From VRUE01 sp036266075 (GTDB lineage Bacteria > Actinomycetota > Thermoleophilia > Solirubrobacterales > 70-9): a DNA stretch of 34,490 nt. The stretch lies in the NCBI GenBank assembly GCA_036266075.1, contig DATANV010000036.1, positions 1-34,490 of the forward strand. Direction: 5' to 3'. The notes under the pieces are model-generated. The model did not search any database and was not told the DNA's origin. It saw only the letters and a list, made by a program, of their open reading frames with translations. Both the position numbers and the translations under genes were made by a program. This document shows, in pieces, positions 1-6,584 of the stretch (the stretch's first letter is position 1; each line of letters opens with the position of its first letter).

Positions 1-122
1 ACCCACTAAGACGCGGCGAGGGCCCCCGAAGGAGCCCTCGGCACTCGCCTGTTATTCGGTGGCGGCGCACCGGGCCAGGCCCGGCGCTTGCCCAAAACAT
101 GGGTGGCGGCGAACGCCGCCGA
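1..122. other. Non-coding, hairpin-rich stretch downstream of tRNA-Ile
   Basis: No coding region is visible. Three G+C-rich hairpins can be read: 17-23 with 34-40, 70-76 with 78-84, and 105-110 with 115-120 (a 6-bp stem GGCGGC/GCCGCC around GAAC). The last lies just beyond the tRNA 3' end and could stop tRNA transcription or mark the end of the precursor. None has a clear T-run, so intrinsic termination is uncertain. No rRNA or second tRNA is visible before the window edge. Confidence 0.4.
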
Positions 123-196
123 TGGGCGATCCTGGACTCGAACCAGGGACCTCGTCCTTATCAGAGACGCGCTCTAACCAACTGAGCTAATCGCCC
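123..196 (-). tRNA. tRNA-Ile (anticodon GAU)
   Basis: The minus strand folds as a 74-nt cloverleaf. The 7-bp acceptor pairs GGGCGAT (196-190) with ATCGCCC before discriminator A (123). The D arm contains AGCTCAGTTGGTTAGAGC. The anticodon stem CGTCT/GGACG closes loop CTGATAA with anticodon GAT, and the T loop carries GGTTCGAGTCC. CCA is not encoded, so it must be added by the CCA-adding enzyme. It lies downstream of parB on the same strand. TATCAT at 208-213, 11 nt upstream, could be its own -10 element. Confidence 0.95.
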
Positions 197-207
197 GAGT
201 CGTGGCG

Positions 208-213
208 ATGATA
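208..213 (-). promoter_or_regulatory. Putative -10 element of tRNA-Ile
   Basis: TATCAT on the minus strand differs from TATAAT at one base and sits 11 nt before the mature tRNA 5' end. That would give a precursor leader of about 4-5 nt. No convincing -35 hexamer is visible at 16-18 bp spacing. Confidence 0.4.
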
Positions 214-227
214 GCGACAGAACCGCG

Positions 228-260
228 GCCTCCCGCGGCCTCTCAGCCTCCGCGGGAGGC
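228..260 (-). terminator. Hairpin at the 3' end of parB
   Basis: An 11-bp perfect inverted repeat (228-238 with 250-260; arm GCCTCCCGCGG) with an 11-nt loop overlaps the last parB codons and its stop codon at 243-245. It is a strong G+C-rich hairpin without a T-run. Transcript end or 3' stabilising structure of the rsmG-parAB region is the likely role. Confidence 0.45.
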
Positions 261-1133
261 TAAGCGGCGGGCGAGAGCGAGGGCCTCGGCGAGGTTGGCG
301 AGGCGGATCTCGACGGCCACCTCCTCACCCCTCGGGCGCACCTTCACCTCGTGGCCGAGCGCCGCCTCGAGGCGATCGGCGGCCTCATGCATGGCCGCTG
401 ACTCCTCGGCGCCGAGCCGCTTCGGGGAAGGCTTTCGCGTTTTTGGCTGGCTGGCCAGCTTAACCCTGTTCTCGGTCTCACGCACCGACCAGTCACCCCT
501 CGCGGCGTCGCGCGCCAGGCGGCGTCGCACGTCATTGCCCGAAGCACCCAGCAGGGCGCGGCCGTGGCCCTCGCTGAGCTCGCCCGACTTCAGCAGGTCG
601 AGCGCCTCGTCGGGCAGGTCGAGCAGCCGGATCAGGTTGGAGACCGCGGGGCGACTGCGGCCGATGCGCCGCGCCAGCTCCTCTTTCGAGAGGCCGAGGT
701 CGTCGACCAGGGCAGCACAGGCCCGTGCCTCCTCGACCGGGTTGAGGTCCTCGCGCACCATGTTCTCGATCAGCGCCACCTGTAGGCGCTCGGCCTGCTC
801 CGAATCGCGCACGATCGCCGGGACCTTCGCCAAACCCGCCTGCTGCGCCGCGCGCCAGCGGCGCTCGCCGGCGATCAGCTCGTAGCCACCGTCGTGCAGA
901 GGGCGGACCAGCAGCGGCTGCACGACGCCGCTCTCTTCGATCGAGGAGGTGAGGGCGGCAAGAGCCTCCGGGTCGAACCTGGTGCGCGGTTGTTTCGGGT
1001 TCGGCTTGATCGCCTCGACCGGCAGCTCGAGCAGCTCGCCGACCTCCTCGGCCGTCGTCGCCTCCGGCAGGATCGCCGCCAGGCCGCGGCCGATGCCCCG
1101 CTTCGTGCCGCTGCGCTTGGCGGCGCTAGTCAC
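243..1133 (-). CDS. parB: Chromosome-partitioning protein ParB (parS-binding CTPase)
   Basis: This 296-residue protein binds parS near the origin, loads as a CTP-dependent sliding clamp and stimulates the ParA ATPase during segregation. Visible features are a basic N-terminus with GIGRGLAA (residues 13-20), the CTP-binding motif GERRWRA (89-95), the ParB box around ENMVREDLNPVEEA (123-136), and a helix-turn-helix around 146-170 (KEELARRIGRSRPAVSNLI). The C-terminal dimerisation segment is present, so the length is normal. It starts with GTG and overlaps the parA stop codon by 8 nt, indicating translational coupling. A candidate parS site lies at 4486-4501. Confidence 0.96.
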   Translation of the reverse strand: MTSAAKRSGTKRGIGRGLAAILPEATTAEEVGELLELPVEAIKPNPKQPRTRFDPEALAALTSSIEESGVVQPLLVRPLHDGGYELIAGERRWRAAQQAGLAKVPAIVRDSEQAERLQVALIENMVREDLNPVEEARACAALVDDLGLSKEELARRIGRSRPAVSNLIRLLDLPDEALDLLKSGELSEGHGRALLGASGNDVRRRLARDAARGDWSVRETENRVKLASQPKTRKPSPKRLGAEESAAMHEAADRLEAALGHEVKVRPRGEEVAVEIRLANLAEALALARRLASRGG

Positions 1134-1884
1134 GCTCGGTCAGCTCCAGGGCGAGTGCGCGGTAGGCGTCGGAGCCGCGCGAGATCGGTGCGTGCTCGGT
1201 CACAGGCAGGCCGTAGCTGGGCGCCTCGGCGACCCTGACGCTGCGCGGTATGACGGTTGCGAAGACCATGTCGGGGAAGTGCTCGCGCAATTCCCGCTCG
1301 ACGTCCTGCGCGAGGCGGGTGCGCTCGTCGTGCATGGTGATCAACAGGCCCGACACGTTCAGCGCCGGGTTCAGCTCGCGGCGGATCATGCCCAGCGTGT
1401 CGAGGAACTGGACCAGGCCCTCGAGCGCCAGGTACTCGGCCTGGACCGGCACGATCACCCGGTCGGCGGCGACCAGGGCGTTGACGCTGACCGGGCCGAG
1501 CGACGGCGGGCAGTCGAGCAGCGTGAAGGCGAACCGCTCGCGCACCGGACCAAGGCTCTCGCGCAGGCGCGTCTCAGAGCCCTGCAGGCGCGGCAGCTCG
1601 ACGGCGGCGCCTGCCAGGTCGGCGGCCGCGGGGACCAGCCAGAGGTTGTCGGGGCCGGCGGGGCGGGCCGCAGCCGCCACCGAAACCTCGCCGATCAGGC
1701 AGTCGTAGGAGGAGGGGTGCATGTCGCGCTCGCCGCCGAGCGCGACGGTCGCGTTGCACTGGGGGTCGAGGTCGACGAGCAGCGTCTGCGAGCCGGCATC
1801 GGCGACGCAGGCGGCAAGGTTGACCGCCGTGGTCGTCTTGCCGACGCCGCCCTTCTGATTCGCCACTGCGTAGACAAGGCCCAT
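1126..1884 (-). CDS. parA: Chromosome-partitioning ATPase ParA
   Basis: A 252-residue ParA/Soj/MinD-type ATPase that works with ParB to move origins. The deviant Walker A KGGVGKTTT is at residues 11-19, with LLVDLDPQ (Walker A') and LLDCPPSLG (Walker B) following. I chose ATG at 1884 because MGLVYAVANQKGG is the normal family start. The frame stays open back to a TTG at 1935, but that extension runs through an inverted repeat and is low complexity. TAGTCT at 1895-1900 lies 10 nt before this ATG, and no Shine-Dalgarno sequence is seen, so a leaderless mRNA is plausible. parB follows with an 8-nt overlap. Confidence 0.95.
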   Translation of the reverse strand: MGLVYAVANQKGGVGKTTTAVNLAACVADAGSQTLLVDLDPQCNATVALGGERDMHPSSYDCLIGEVSVAAAARPAGPDNLWLVPAAADLAGAAVELPRLQGSETRLRESLGPVRERFAFTLLDCPPSLGPVSVNALVAADRVIVPVQAEYLALEGLVQFLDTLGMIRRELNPALNVSGLLITMHDERTRLAQDVERELREHFPDMVFATVIPRSVRVAEAPSYGLPVTEHAPISRGSDAYRALALELTERD

Positions 1885-1894
1885 GCGAGAGCGC

Positions 1895-1900
1895 AGACTA
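1895..1900 (-). promoter_or_regulatory. Putative -10 of a leaderless parA promoter
   Basis: TAGTCT on the minus strand fits TAnnnT and lies 10 nt before the parA ATG. It sits just outside the left arm of the nested inverted repeat (1906-1926). It would give parAB a promoter separate from rsmG. No -35 is recognisable. Confidence 0.4.
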
Positions 1901-1905
1901 GTGGG

Positions 1906-1998
1906 GGTGGGGTCGGGTGTCCCTCGCCCGGACAAACACCGCCCTAATTAGGGCGGTGTTTTGAGTATCCGCCCGTTCGAGGGACACCCGACCCCACC
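1906..1998. repeat. Nested inverted repeat between rsmG and parA
   Basis: The outer arms are 21-bp perfect complements (1906-1926 and 1978-1998). Between them lies a separate perfect 28-bp palindrome (1934-1961), core CCCTAATTAGGG with A-rich and T-rich edges like a bidirectional terminator. The right outer arm begins at the base next to the rsmG stop codon (1999-2001). The left arm ends 5 bp from the putative parA -10. In RNA a long stem would enclose a terminator-type hairpin. The sequence shows the arms directly; a termination or insulation role is inferred. Confidence 0.85.
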
Positions 1999-2709
1999 TC
2001 AGCCGCGTGGGCGCTTCTTGGCCATGCCCGGGCGGCGCGGTAGCCCCTCAGGCGTCGGTCCGACCTTGCGCAATAGGTGCAGATGGCGGTGCTTGCTGCC
2101 AGCTCTAGGACCGACGGCAAGGATTTGTTCGGGGCGCATGGCGAGCTGGTCTGCTGCCCGGGAAAGCTGGGCCTCCTCGTCGGGGTCGCGTTTGCCCTTC
2201 CAAGCGACCAGTACCCCGCCTTCCCGCAGTAGGGGCGAGGCGAGCTCGGCGAGGGTCGAGAGGCGGCCGACCGCGCGGGCCGTGGTGCCATCGTAGACCT
2301 CGCGCTGCTCGCCGCTCGCCAGCTCCTCCGAGCGGGTGTTGAGAACGCGGGCGTTACCGATCGCCGCCGCCGCGATCGCGCGGCGCATGAAGTCGCACTT
2401 GCGACCAACGGACTCGATCAGATCGACCTCGGCACGAGGCAGTGCCACAGCCAGGACGAGACCCGGAAACCCAGCTCCAGAGCCAATGTCCGCGATCCTG
2501 CGCGCCTCCCGCAGGGCGGCGAATTCGAGGCCCGTGAGACTGTCCTCGACGTGCACCCGCCAGGCCCGCTCGAGCTCGGTGACCGAGCTGACAGAAGCCC
2601 TCTCGTCCCTGAGCAGCTCAAGCACACAAGTGAGCTTCGCGCGCTGGCCCGGACTGAGATGGGCCTCGGGTAGGGCCGAAACGTCTTGTACTTTTTCGTC
2701 ACCAGCCAT
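1999..2709 (-). CDS. rsmG: 16S rRNA (guanine-N7) methyltransferase RsmG
   Basis: A 236-residue SAM-dependent methyltransferase (RsmG/GidB) that makes m7G in the 530 loop of 16S rRNA (G527 in E. coli numbering). The SAM motif IADIGSGAGFPGLVLA and the following acidic DLIESVGRKCDF segment are typical of the family. The C-terminus is basic (KKRPRG). ATG at 2709 is preferred; a TTG at 2724 would add five residues. It lies between jag and parA in the usual rpmH-to-parB order and ends directly against the nested inverted repeat. Confidence 0.93.
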   Translation of the reverse strand: MAGDEKVQDVSALPEAHLSPGQRAKLTCVLELLRDERASVSSVTELERAWRVHVEDSLTGLEFAALREARRIADIGSGAGFPGLVLAVALPRAEVDLIESVGRKCDFMRRAIAAAAIGNARVLNTRSEELASGEQREVYDGTTARAVGRLSTLAELASPLLREGGVLVAWKGKRDPDEEAQLSRAADQLAMRPEQILAVGPRAGSKHRHLHLLRKVGPTPEGLPRRPGMAKKRPRG

Positions 2710-2768
2710 CGTCCACAACCGCAAACGCAGCTTCGAAAAAGTTAAGTGAAGGCCCTACCCGAGGCCCC

Positions 2769-3251
2769 TCACTCGCCCACCAACGGCGCAACGATCACGC
2801 AGCGGCGCGGCTCGTCCCCTTCGCTGAAAGTCTCGATCCCAGGCCGGTCCTTGAGGTGCTCGTGGACGACGCGCCGTTCCTGGGCGCTCATCGGGTCCAT
2901 CTCGACGCTGGCATTGTGGTCGAGTGCCTGCTCGGCAGCACGGTCTGCCCGCGTCGTCAGCACCTCGCGGCGGCGGTCGCGGTACCCCGCGGCGTCGAGC
3001 ACCACTCGCTTGCGGTCGCGCATGCCGCGGAAGGCAGCCTGATAACAGAGCAACTGCACCGCGTCGATCGTCTGGCCCCGTTTGCCGATCAAAAGGCCGT
3101 AGTCGTCCTCGCCGACCACCTCGGCCTCGATCCGCTCCTCGTCCTCCTGGATCTTGACCTCGCCATCCAGGTCGAGCCCGTCCAGCACGGCCTCCACCAT
3201 CTCCCGAACCCGCTCGGCGGGCTCCGCCGGCCAATCCCCGTTCGCACTCAT
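2769..3251 (-). CDS. jag: Jag/KhpB (EloR)-like KH-R3H RNA-binding protein
   Basis: A 160-residue SpoIIIJ-associated protein. A KH-like domain carries GLLIGKRG at 52-59, and a C-terminal R3H domain has R126xxxH130 and a PRRCVIVAP strand. In Firmicutes, KhpB/EloR binds RNA and influences cell elongation, and is often encoded beside yidC as here. The long N-terminal Jag domain of Firmicutes is absent, as is common in Actinomycetota. ATG 3251 is chosen because TAGGGT sits 7 nt upstream (3259-3264) and the frame further upstream is low complexity and enters the repeat region. Confidence 0.9.
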   Translation of the reverse strand: MSANGDWPAEPAERVREMVEAVLDGLDLDGEVKIQEDEERIEAEVVGEDDYGLLIGKRGQTIDAVQLLCYQAAFRGMRDRKRVVLDAAGYRDRRREVLTTRADRAAEQALDHNASVEMDPMSAQERRVVHEHLKDRPGIETFSEGDEPRRCVIVAPLVGE

Positions 3252-3258
3252 AGCGCGC

Positions 3259-3264
3259 ACCCTA
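3259..3264 (-). promoter_or_regulatory. Putative -10 of a leaderless jag promoter
   Basis: TAGGGT lies 7 nt before the jag ATG on the minus strand, so transcription would start at or next to the A of ATG. The same TAGGGTGCG string precedes the FhaB-like gene at 18481. It follows the nested inverted repeat 3326-3463, as the parA hexamer follows its own repeat. Confidence 0.45.
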
Positions 3265-3325
3265 CCCACTGGGGGACGGGCGGGAGTCGGGGTGCTTGTG
3301 CCTTTCCTCAGCTGTAAGGCCTGGG

Positions 3326-3463
3326 CCGGGGTGGTGGGGGATGTCTCGACAGTGCCTCGCGAAGCGGGCACCGCAGAGGGATGCTTGCCCCCGAAGGGGG
3401 CTCCTCGTTAATCCCGCCAAAGGCGGGATTTGGGCGCTGGCGGGGCATCCCCCACCACCCCGG
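3326..3463. repeat. Nested inverted repeat between yidC and jag
   Basis: The outer arms are 18-bp perfect complements (3326-3343 and 3446-3463). They enclose three smaller hairpins: 3352-3356 with 3367-3371 (inner CGC GAA GCG), 3387-3392 with 3396-3401 (GCCCCC GAA GGGGGC), and 3410-3418 with 3422-3430 (AATCCCGCC AAA GGCGGGATT, terminator-like both ways). The right arm ends 2 nt from the yidC stop codon (3466-3468). The architecture matches the rsmG/parA element although the sequences differ. The gap 3252-3465 holds no gene. Confidence 0.85.
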
Positions 3464-3465
3464 GC

Positions 3466-4218
3466 CTACCGCCGACGCTTCTTTTTCTTCGGCGGTTTAG
3501 GCGGGGGCTTGGCGGCTGCGACTTGCTCCGGCGTAGCCACCGCAGGCGCCGGAATGAGTTTCGCGGCGGCGTAGGCCTGGAGTACGGTCCAGAAGTTGGT
3601 CGTGATCCAGTAGAGGCTGAGGCCGGCCGGGAAGGTCGGTACGAAGAAGAGGCCGACGAGGGCGAAGGCGCCGACCAGGAAGTACTGCTGATTGCCGGCT
3701 GCGGTCGGTGAGGTGCGCATGGTCACCAGGGTGGAAAGCGCCATCGAGCCAGCGAAGAGGACCATCAGGACGATCGTCTCCGCCCCGTGGGGCTTTTCGA
3801 CCACCGAGCTGATGAAGAACCAGCCGGCTTCGCCGCTCGCTTCCACGTCCTGCTCGAAGCTGTCGCCGCGAAGCACGCGGAACAACGCGAAGAAAATCGG
3901 CAATTGGAGGATCAGCGGCAGGCAGGAAGCCAAAGGGTTGACTTTGTTCTCCTGGTAAAACCGCATCACCTCCTGCTGCATGCGTTGGCGGTCGTTCTTG
4001 TATTTCTCCTGGATCTCTTTGATCTGCGGCTGAAGCGCCTGAAGGGCGCGCATCCCCTTGATCTGTTTGTAGGTCAACGGGACCAGCAGAGCCCTGACGG
4101 TGATCGTCAGGGCGATGATCGACGTTCCCCACGAAAGCCCGGCGTTGTCGTGGAAGAACTGCAGGACCGCCTCGGCGGCATCCTCGATCGGCTGCAGGAT
4201 GTCGGCTGCCGGGATCAC
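3466..4218 (-). CDS. yidC: Membrane protein insertase YidC/Oxa1 family
   Basis: A 250-residue insertase for inner-membrane proteins, alone or with SecYEG. It lacks the large periplasmic domain of proteobacterial YidC. The first core membrane segment contains TVRALLVPLT with the conserved positively charged Arg, followed by a cytoplasmic coiled-coil hairpin (about 55-85, KEIQEKYKNDRQRMQQE). Further membrane segments include NPLASCLPLILQLPIFFALF and GLSLYWITTNFWTVLQ. A Pro/Lys-rich tail ends KKKKRRR, which fits ribosome binding. It starts at GTG and overlaps the yidD stop by 4 nt. Confidence 0.95.
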   Translation of the reverse strand: MIPAADILQPIEDAAEAVLQFFHDNAGLSWGTSIIALTITVRALLVPLTYKQIKGMRALQALQPQIKEIQEKYKNDRQRMQQEVMRFYQENKVNPLASCLPLILQLPIFFALFRVLRGDSFEQDVEASGEAGWFFISSVVEKPHGAETIVLMVLFAGSMALSTLVTMRTSPTAAGNQQYFLVGAFALVGLFFVPTFPAGLSLYWITTNFWTVLQAYAAAKLIPAPAVATPEQVAAAKPPPKPPKKKKRRR

Positions 4219-4493
4219 GGGTGAGCCTCGCGATGGCGGTGGTACTCGGCGGGGTCGACGGGCCCGACCTTCAACGTGAAGCGATCGGGCACGGGGTCGA
4301 AACCGCCGTGGCTAAAGGGGTTGCAACGCAGCAGGCGCCAGCTCGCAAGCAGCAGCCCGCGCGCGGCGCCGAAACGCCCGATCGACTGCACGGCGTATGC
4401 CGAGCAGGTCGGCTCGTAGCGGCAGCGGCGCGGCAGGTAGGGGGTGGCCCAGCGGCGATAGGCAGCGATCGCCGCCAGCAGGAAGCGTTTCAC
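4215..4493 (-). CDS. yidD: Membrane protein insertion efficiency factor YidD
   Basis: A 92-residue YidD-family protein, a small membrane-associated factor thought to help YidC-dependent insertion. Family hallmarks are CRYEPTCSAYAVQSI, a GLLLASWRLLRCNPFSHGG stretch with conserved Cys residues, and FDPVP. The GTG start (4491-4493) overlaps the rnpA stop (4490-4492), and the stop overlaps the yidC start, so rnpA-yidD-yidC are translationally coupled. The start codon lies inside the parS-like site. Confidence 0.93.
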   Translation of the reverse strand: MKRFLLAAIAAYRRWATPYLPRRCRYEPTCSAYAVQSIGRFGAARGLLLASWRLLRCNPFSHGGFDPVPDRFTLKVGPVDPAEYHRHREAHP

Positions 4494-4501
4494 GTGGAAC
4501 G
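4486..4501. other. Candidate parS site
   Basis: CGTTTCACGTGGAACG matches actinobacterial parS (TGTTTCACGTGGAACA type) at 14 of 16 positions and is palindromic apart from one central pair and its partner. It spans the rnpA stop/yidD start overlap, about 3.4 kb from parB and 0.6 kb from dnaA. ParB would nucleate here. I saw no second full match in the window. Confidence 0.75.
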
Positions 4502-4855
4502 CCCTCGGGTGCCGCCCTGCTCGAGCGCCTCTTCAAGGCTTGCCTGGACGCCCGGCGCGCCCTCCTGGTCGACCAGCTCGCTGATTTCCGGGCGGGCGAC
4601 GATCACGAAGTCGTGGCGCTCGGGCAGCCGGTCGGCCAGGCCCCAGAACGCCTCACGCAGCGCGCGCTTGACGCGATTCCGGTCAACGGCGCCCCCTACC
4701 TTGCGGCTGACCGAGACCCCGAGGCGCAGCTCATCGGCATCGTCGTCCTTGCGAGGAAAGCTGTAGAGCACGAGGTAGCGGGTGGCCTGCGAGGAGCCGT
4801 CGCGGTAGACGCGGTCGAACTCGCCGCTGCGCGAGAGGCGGCGTCGCTTGGACAT
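4490..4855 (-). CDS. rnpA: Ribonuclease P protein component
   Basis: A 121-residue basic protein that supports the RNase P RNA in removing tRNA 5' leaders. The RNR motif KVGGAVDRNRVKRALRE is at 52-68 and the LGVSVSRK strand precedes it. The C-terminus extends a few residues beyond the usual end. Its ATG (4853-4855) follows the rpmH stop (4856-4858) with no gap. Its stop overlaps the yidD start. Confidence 0.95.
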   Translation of the reverse strand: MSKRRRLSRSGEFDRVYRDGSSQATRYLVLYSFPRKDDDADELRLGVSVSRKVGGAVDRNRVKRALREAFWGLADRLPERHDFVIVARPEISELVDQEGAPGVQASLEEALEQGGTRGRST

Positions 4856-4990
4856 CTAGGGAGTGAGGCGCTTCCGGCCCTTGCGCCGGCGGCGCTTCAG
4901 GATCGCCCGTCCACCACGGGTGCGCATCCTGGCGCGAAACCCGTGCGTCTTGGCCCGCTTACGCTTCTTCGGCTGGTAAGTGCGCTTCAT
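4856..4990 (-). CDS. rpmH: 50S ribosomal protein L34
   Basis: A 44-residue protein that is easily missed because of its size. Reading the minus strand from ATG 4990 gives MKRTYQPKKRKRAKTHGF, continues through a basic RMRTRGGRAILKRRRRKGR segment and ends RLTP at TAG 4856-4858. This is the complete L34 signature and the expected length. It is the first gene leftward from the origin. TATACT at 5001-5006 lies 10 nt upstream of the ATG and no Shine-Dalgarno sequence is visible, so a near-leaderless mRNA is likely. Confidence 0.97.
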   Translation of the reverse strand: MKRTYQPKKRKRAKTHGFRARMRTRGGRAILKRRRRKGRKRLTP

Positions 4991-5000
4991 CGAGCGTCGC

Positions 5001-5006
5001 AGTATA
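5001..5006 (-). promoter_or_regulatory. Putative -10 of the rpmH operon
   Basis: TATACT on the minus strand (5 of 6 to TATAAT) lies 10 nt before the rpmH ATG. A start 6-8 nt downstream would leave a 5' leader of only a few nucleotides. The -35 region is not recognisable. Confidence 0.5.
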
Positions 5007-5106
5007 CGGACGGGGGTCGAGGCGAGGTGCGGGCGTCCGAATCAAGCGGGGCAATCTTTCTTGCGGGATTTGCGGCACACCTCGGATCGGCCCCCACGCC
5101 CGGCGC

Positions 5107-5112
5107 TATGGT
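5107..5112 (+). promoter_or_regulatory. Putative -10 of a leaderless dnaA promoter
   Basis: TATGGT fits TAnnnT and lies 9 nt before the GTG start of dnaA (5122). No SD precedes the GTG. The ATG inside this hexamer is out of frame with dnaA. Confidence 0.35.
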
Positions 5113-5121
5113 CGCTCGCCG

Positions 5122-6450
5122 GTGGCCGACGACCTCTCTGGAAAGACCCTCGAGTCCCTTTGGACAGAGGCGCGTGAGCAACTAAGGGCCGCTGTCCCGA
5201 AGTCGACCTTCGAGATTTGGCTGCAGCCGCTGCGTGCAGTTGGGTCGCAGGGCACGACGCTCTACCTCTCCGCGCCCGAGGGGGTTCGGGCCTGGGTAGA
5301 ACGACGCTACTCGGCTCTGCTGCGCGAGGCGCTGGAGGCATCGGAGGGGCCGCTAGATGAGGTGGCCTTCGTCGGCGATTCCCACGAATCGGCGACGGGC
5401 GGCAGCGGAGCAGGGGTAGACCTCAACCCGAACTACAGCTTCGACCGGTTCGTCATCGGCGAAGGCAACCGCGCCGCCCATGCTGCCGCGCTGGCCGTCG
5501 CCGAGGCTCCCTCCGAGGCTTACAACCCGCTCTTCCTCCATGGCCCGCCCGGGCTCGGCAAGACGCACCTGCTCGGCGCGATCGCCATCTACCTTCAAGC
5601 CAACGCTCCCAGCCTCAACGTCCGCTACACGACGGCCGAGTCCTTCACCAACGAGTTCGTGACGGCGCTGCGCGGAAGCGGCGTCACGGCTTTCAAGAAC
5701 CGCTACCGCGACCTCGACGTGCTGCTCGTCGACGACGTCCAGTTCCTGCAGGGCAAGGAGCACACCGAAGAGGAGTTCTTCCACACCTTCAACGCCCTCT
5801 ACGAGAGCGGCAGCCAGCTCGTCCTCTCGGCCGATCGGCTGCCGAGCGAGCTGTCGACCCTCGCCGTACGGTTGCGCGACCGCTTCGAGTGGGGCTTGAC
5901 CGTGCCGGTCGACCCACCCGATCTGCCGACCCGGCTGACCGTCCTGCAGCGCCTCGCCCGCGAGGCGGGCCTGGATACGGCCGACCGCGAGGCGCTGGCC
6001 GAGCTCGCGAGGCGCATGGACGCCAATGTCCGCCGTCTGCACGGCGCCTTCACCAAGGCGCTCGCGCACGCCTCGCTGAACGCCAAGCCGCTCAGCGCCG
6101 AGTTGATCGCCGAGTTGATCCCCGGCATCTCACCGGCCAGCCGCCCGACGACCGTCGAGGAAATCCAGGAGCGGGTCGCCGAGGCCTTCGGCATCTCCAG
6201 AGCCGAGCTGGTCGGATCGACCCGCGCGGCAACCCCGCTGCGGGCGCGGCAAATCGCGATGCTTCTAACCCGCGAGGAGACCGACCTCTCGCTGCCTCAA
6301 ATCGGCCGGCTCTACGGCGGCCGCGATCACTCGACCGTGCTCAACGCGCTGCGGCGGGCGCAGGATCGCCTCGCGGCCGACTCCGATCTAGCGGCAAGAG
6401 TGGCCGTGTTGCGCAGCTCTATCCACACCTCCACCGACGAGCACCCCTGA
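5122..6450 (+). CDS. dnaA: Chromosomal replication initiator DnaA
   Basis: A 442-residue AAA+ ATPase that binds DnaA boxes and unwinds oriC. Domain I covers about residues 1-85 (LESLWTEAREQLRAAVPKST). Domain II is very short. The AAA+ core has Walker A GPPGLGKTH and Walker B LLVDDVQFL. Domain IV ends with the DNA-binding signature GRDHSTVLNALRRAQ. The GTG at 5122 gives the normal N-terminus MADDLSGKTLESLW; the ATG at 5108 is in another frame. It is the first rightward gene from the origin. Confidence 0.97.
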   Translation: MADDLSGKTLESLWTEAREQLRAAVPKSTFEIWLQPLRAVGSQGTTLYLSAPEGVRAWVERRYSALLREALEASEGPLDEVAFVGDSHESATGGSGAGVDLNPNYSFDRFVIGEGNRAAHAAALAVAEAPSEAYNPLFLHGPPGLGKTHLLGAIAIYLQANAPSLNVRYTTAESFTNEFVTALRGSGVTAFKNRYRDLDVLLVDDVQFLQGKEHTEEEFFHTFNALYESGSQLVLSADRLPSELSTLAVRLRDRFEWGLTVPVDPPDLPTRLTVLQRLAREAGLDTADREALAELARRMDANVRRLHGAFTKALAHASLNAKPLSAELIAELIPGISPASRPTTVEEIQERVAEAFGISRAELVGSTRAATPLRARQIAMLLTREETDLSLPQIGRLYGGRDHSTVLNALRRAQDRLAADSDLAARVAVLRSSIHTSTDEHP

Positions 6451-6584
6451 CAGCCGACCTCACTGTAAGAATCCATGCTTTCCAACAGCGCGATCCACAA
6501 GCGGATTCCTTGTAGCAAAGCCGAATCAGCGTGACCTCGGCAGTTTCCACAAGCCCTAATCCAACTCAAGAAGGAATCAGTCAC
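6451..6584. other. Probable oriC in the dnaA-dnaN gap
   Basis: This 134-bp gap is visibly less G+C-rich than its surroundings. It carries degenerate DnaA-box-like sequences: CGATCCACA (6491-6499) and GTTTCCACA (6543-6551), plus CTATCCACA (6419-6427, 8 of 9) inside the end of dnaA. Further ATCCA cores occur at 6471 and 6559. An inverted repeat pairs 6504-6511 with 6571-6578 (GATTCCTT/AAGGAATC). The position matches oriC in many Actinomycetota. The boxes are weak, so function is inferred. Confidence 0.55.
6571..6575 (+). promoter_or_regulatory. Ribosome binding site that fixes the dnaN start
   Basis: AAGGA, within AAGAAGGA, lies 9 nt before the TTG at 6585. It supports that TTG over the in-frame GTG at 6531, which would add 18 non-conserved residues. 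Confidence 0.7.

Larger units (their letters stand above)
4991..5121. other. Divergent rpmH/dnaA intergenic region
   Basis: This 131-bp gap separates the leftward and rightward origin genes. I see promoter-like hexamers for both sides but no clear DnaA boxes and no SD before either start codon. The dnaA-dnaN gap is the better oriC candidate. Confidence 0.6.

Noticed and set aside
2709..2717. TCGTCCACA, near-match to a DnaA box, at the rsmG start
   Set aside because: A single site about 2.4 kb from dnaA with no cluster; expected by chance at this similarity.
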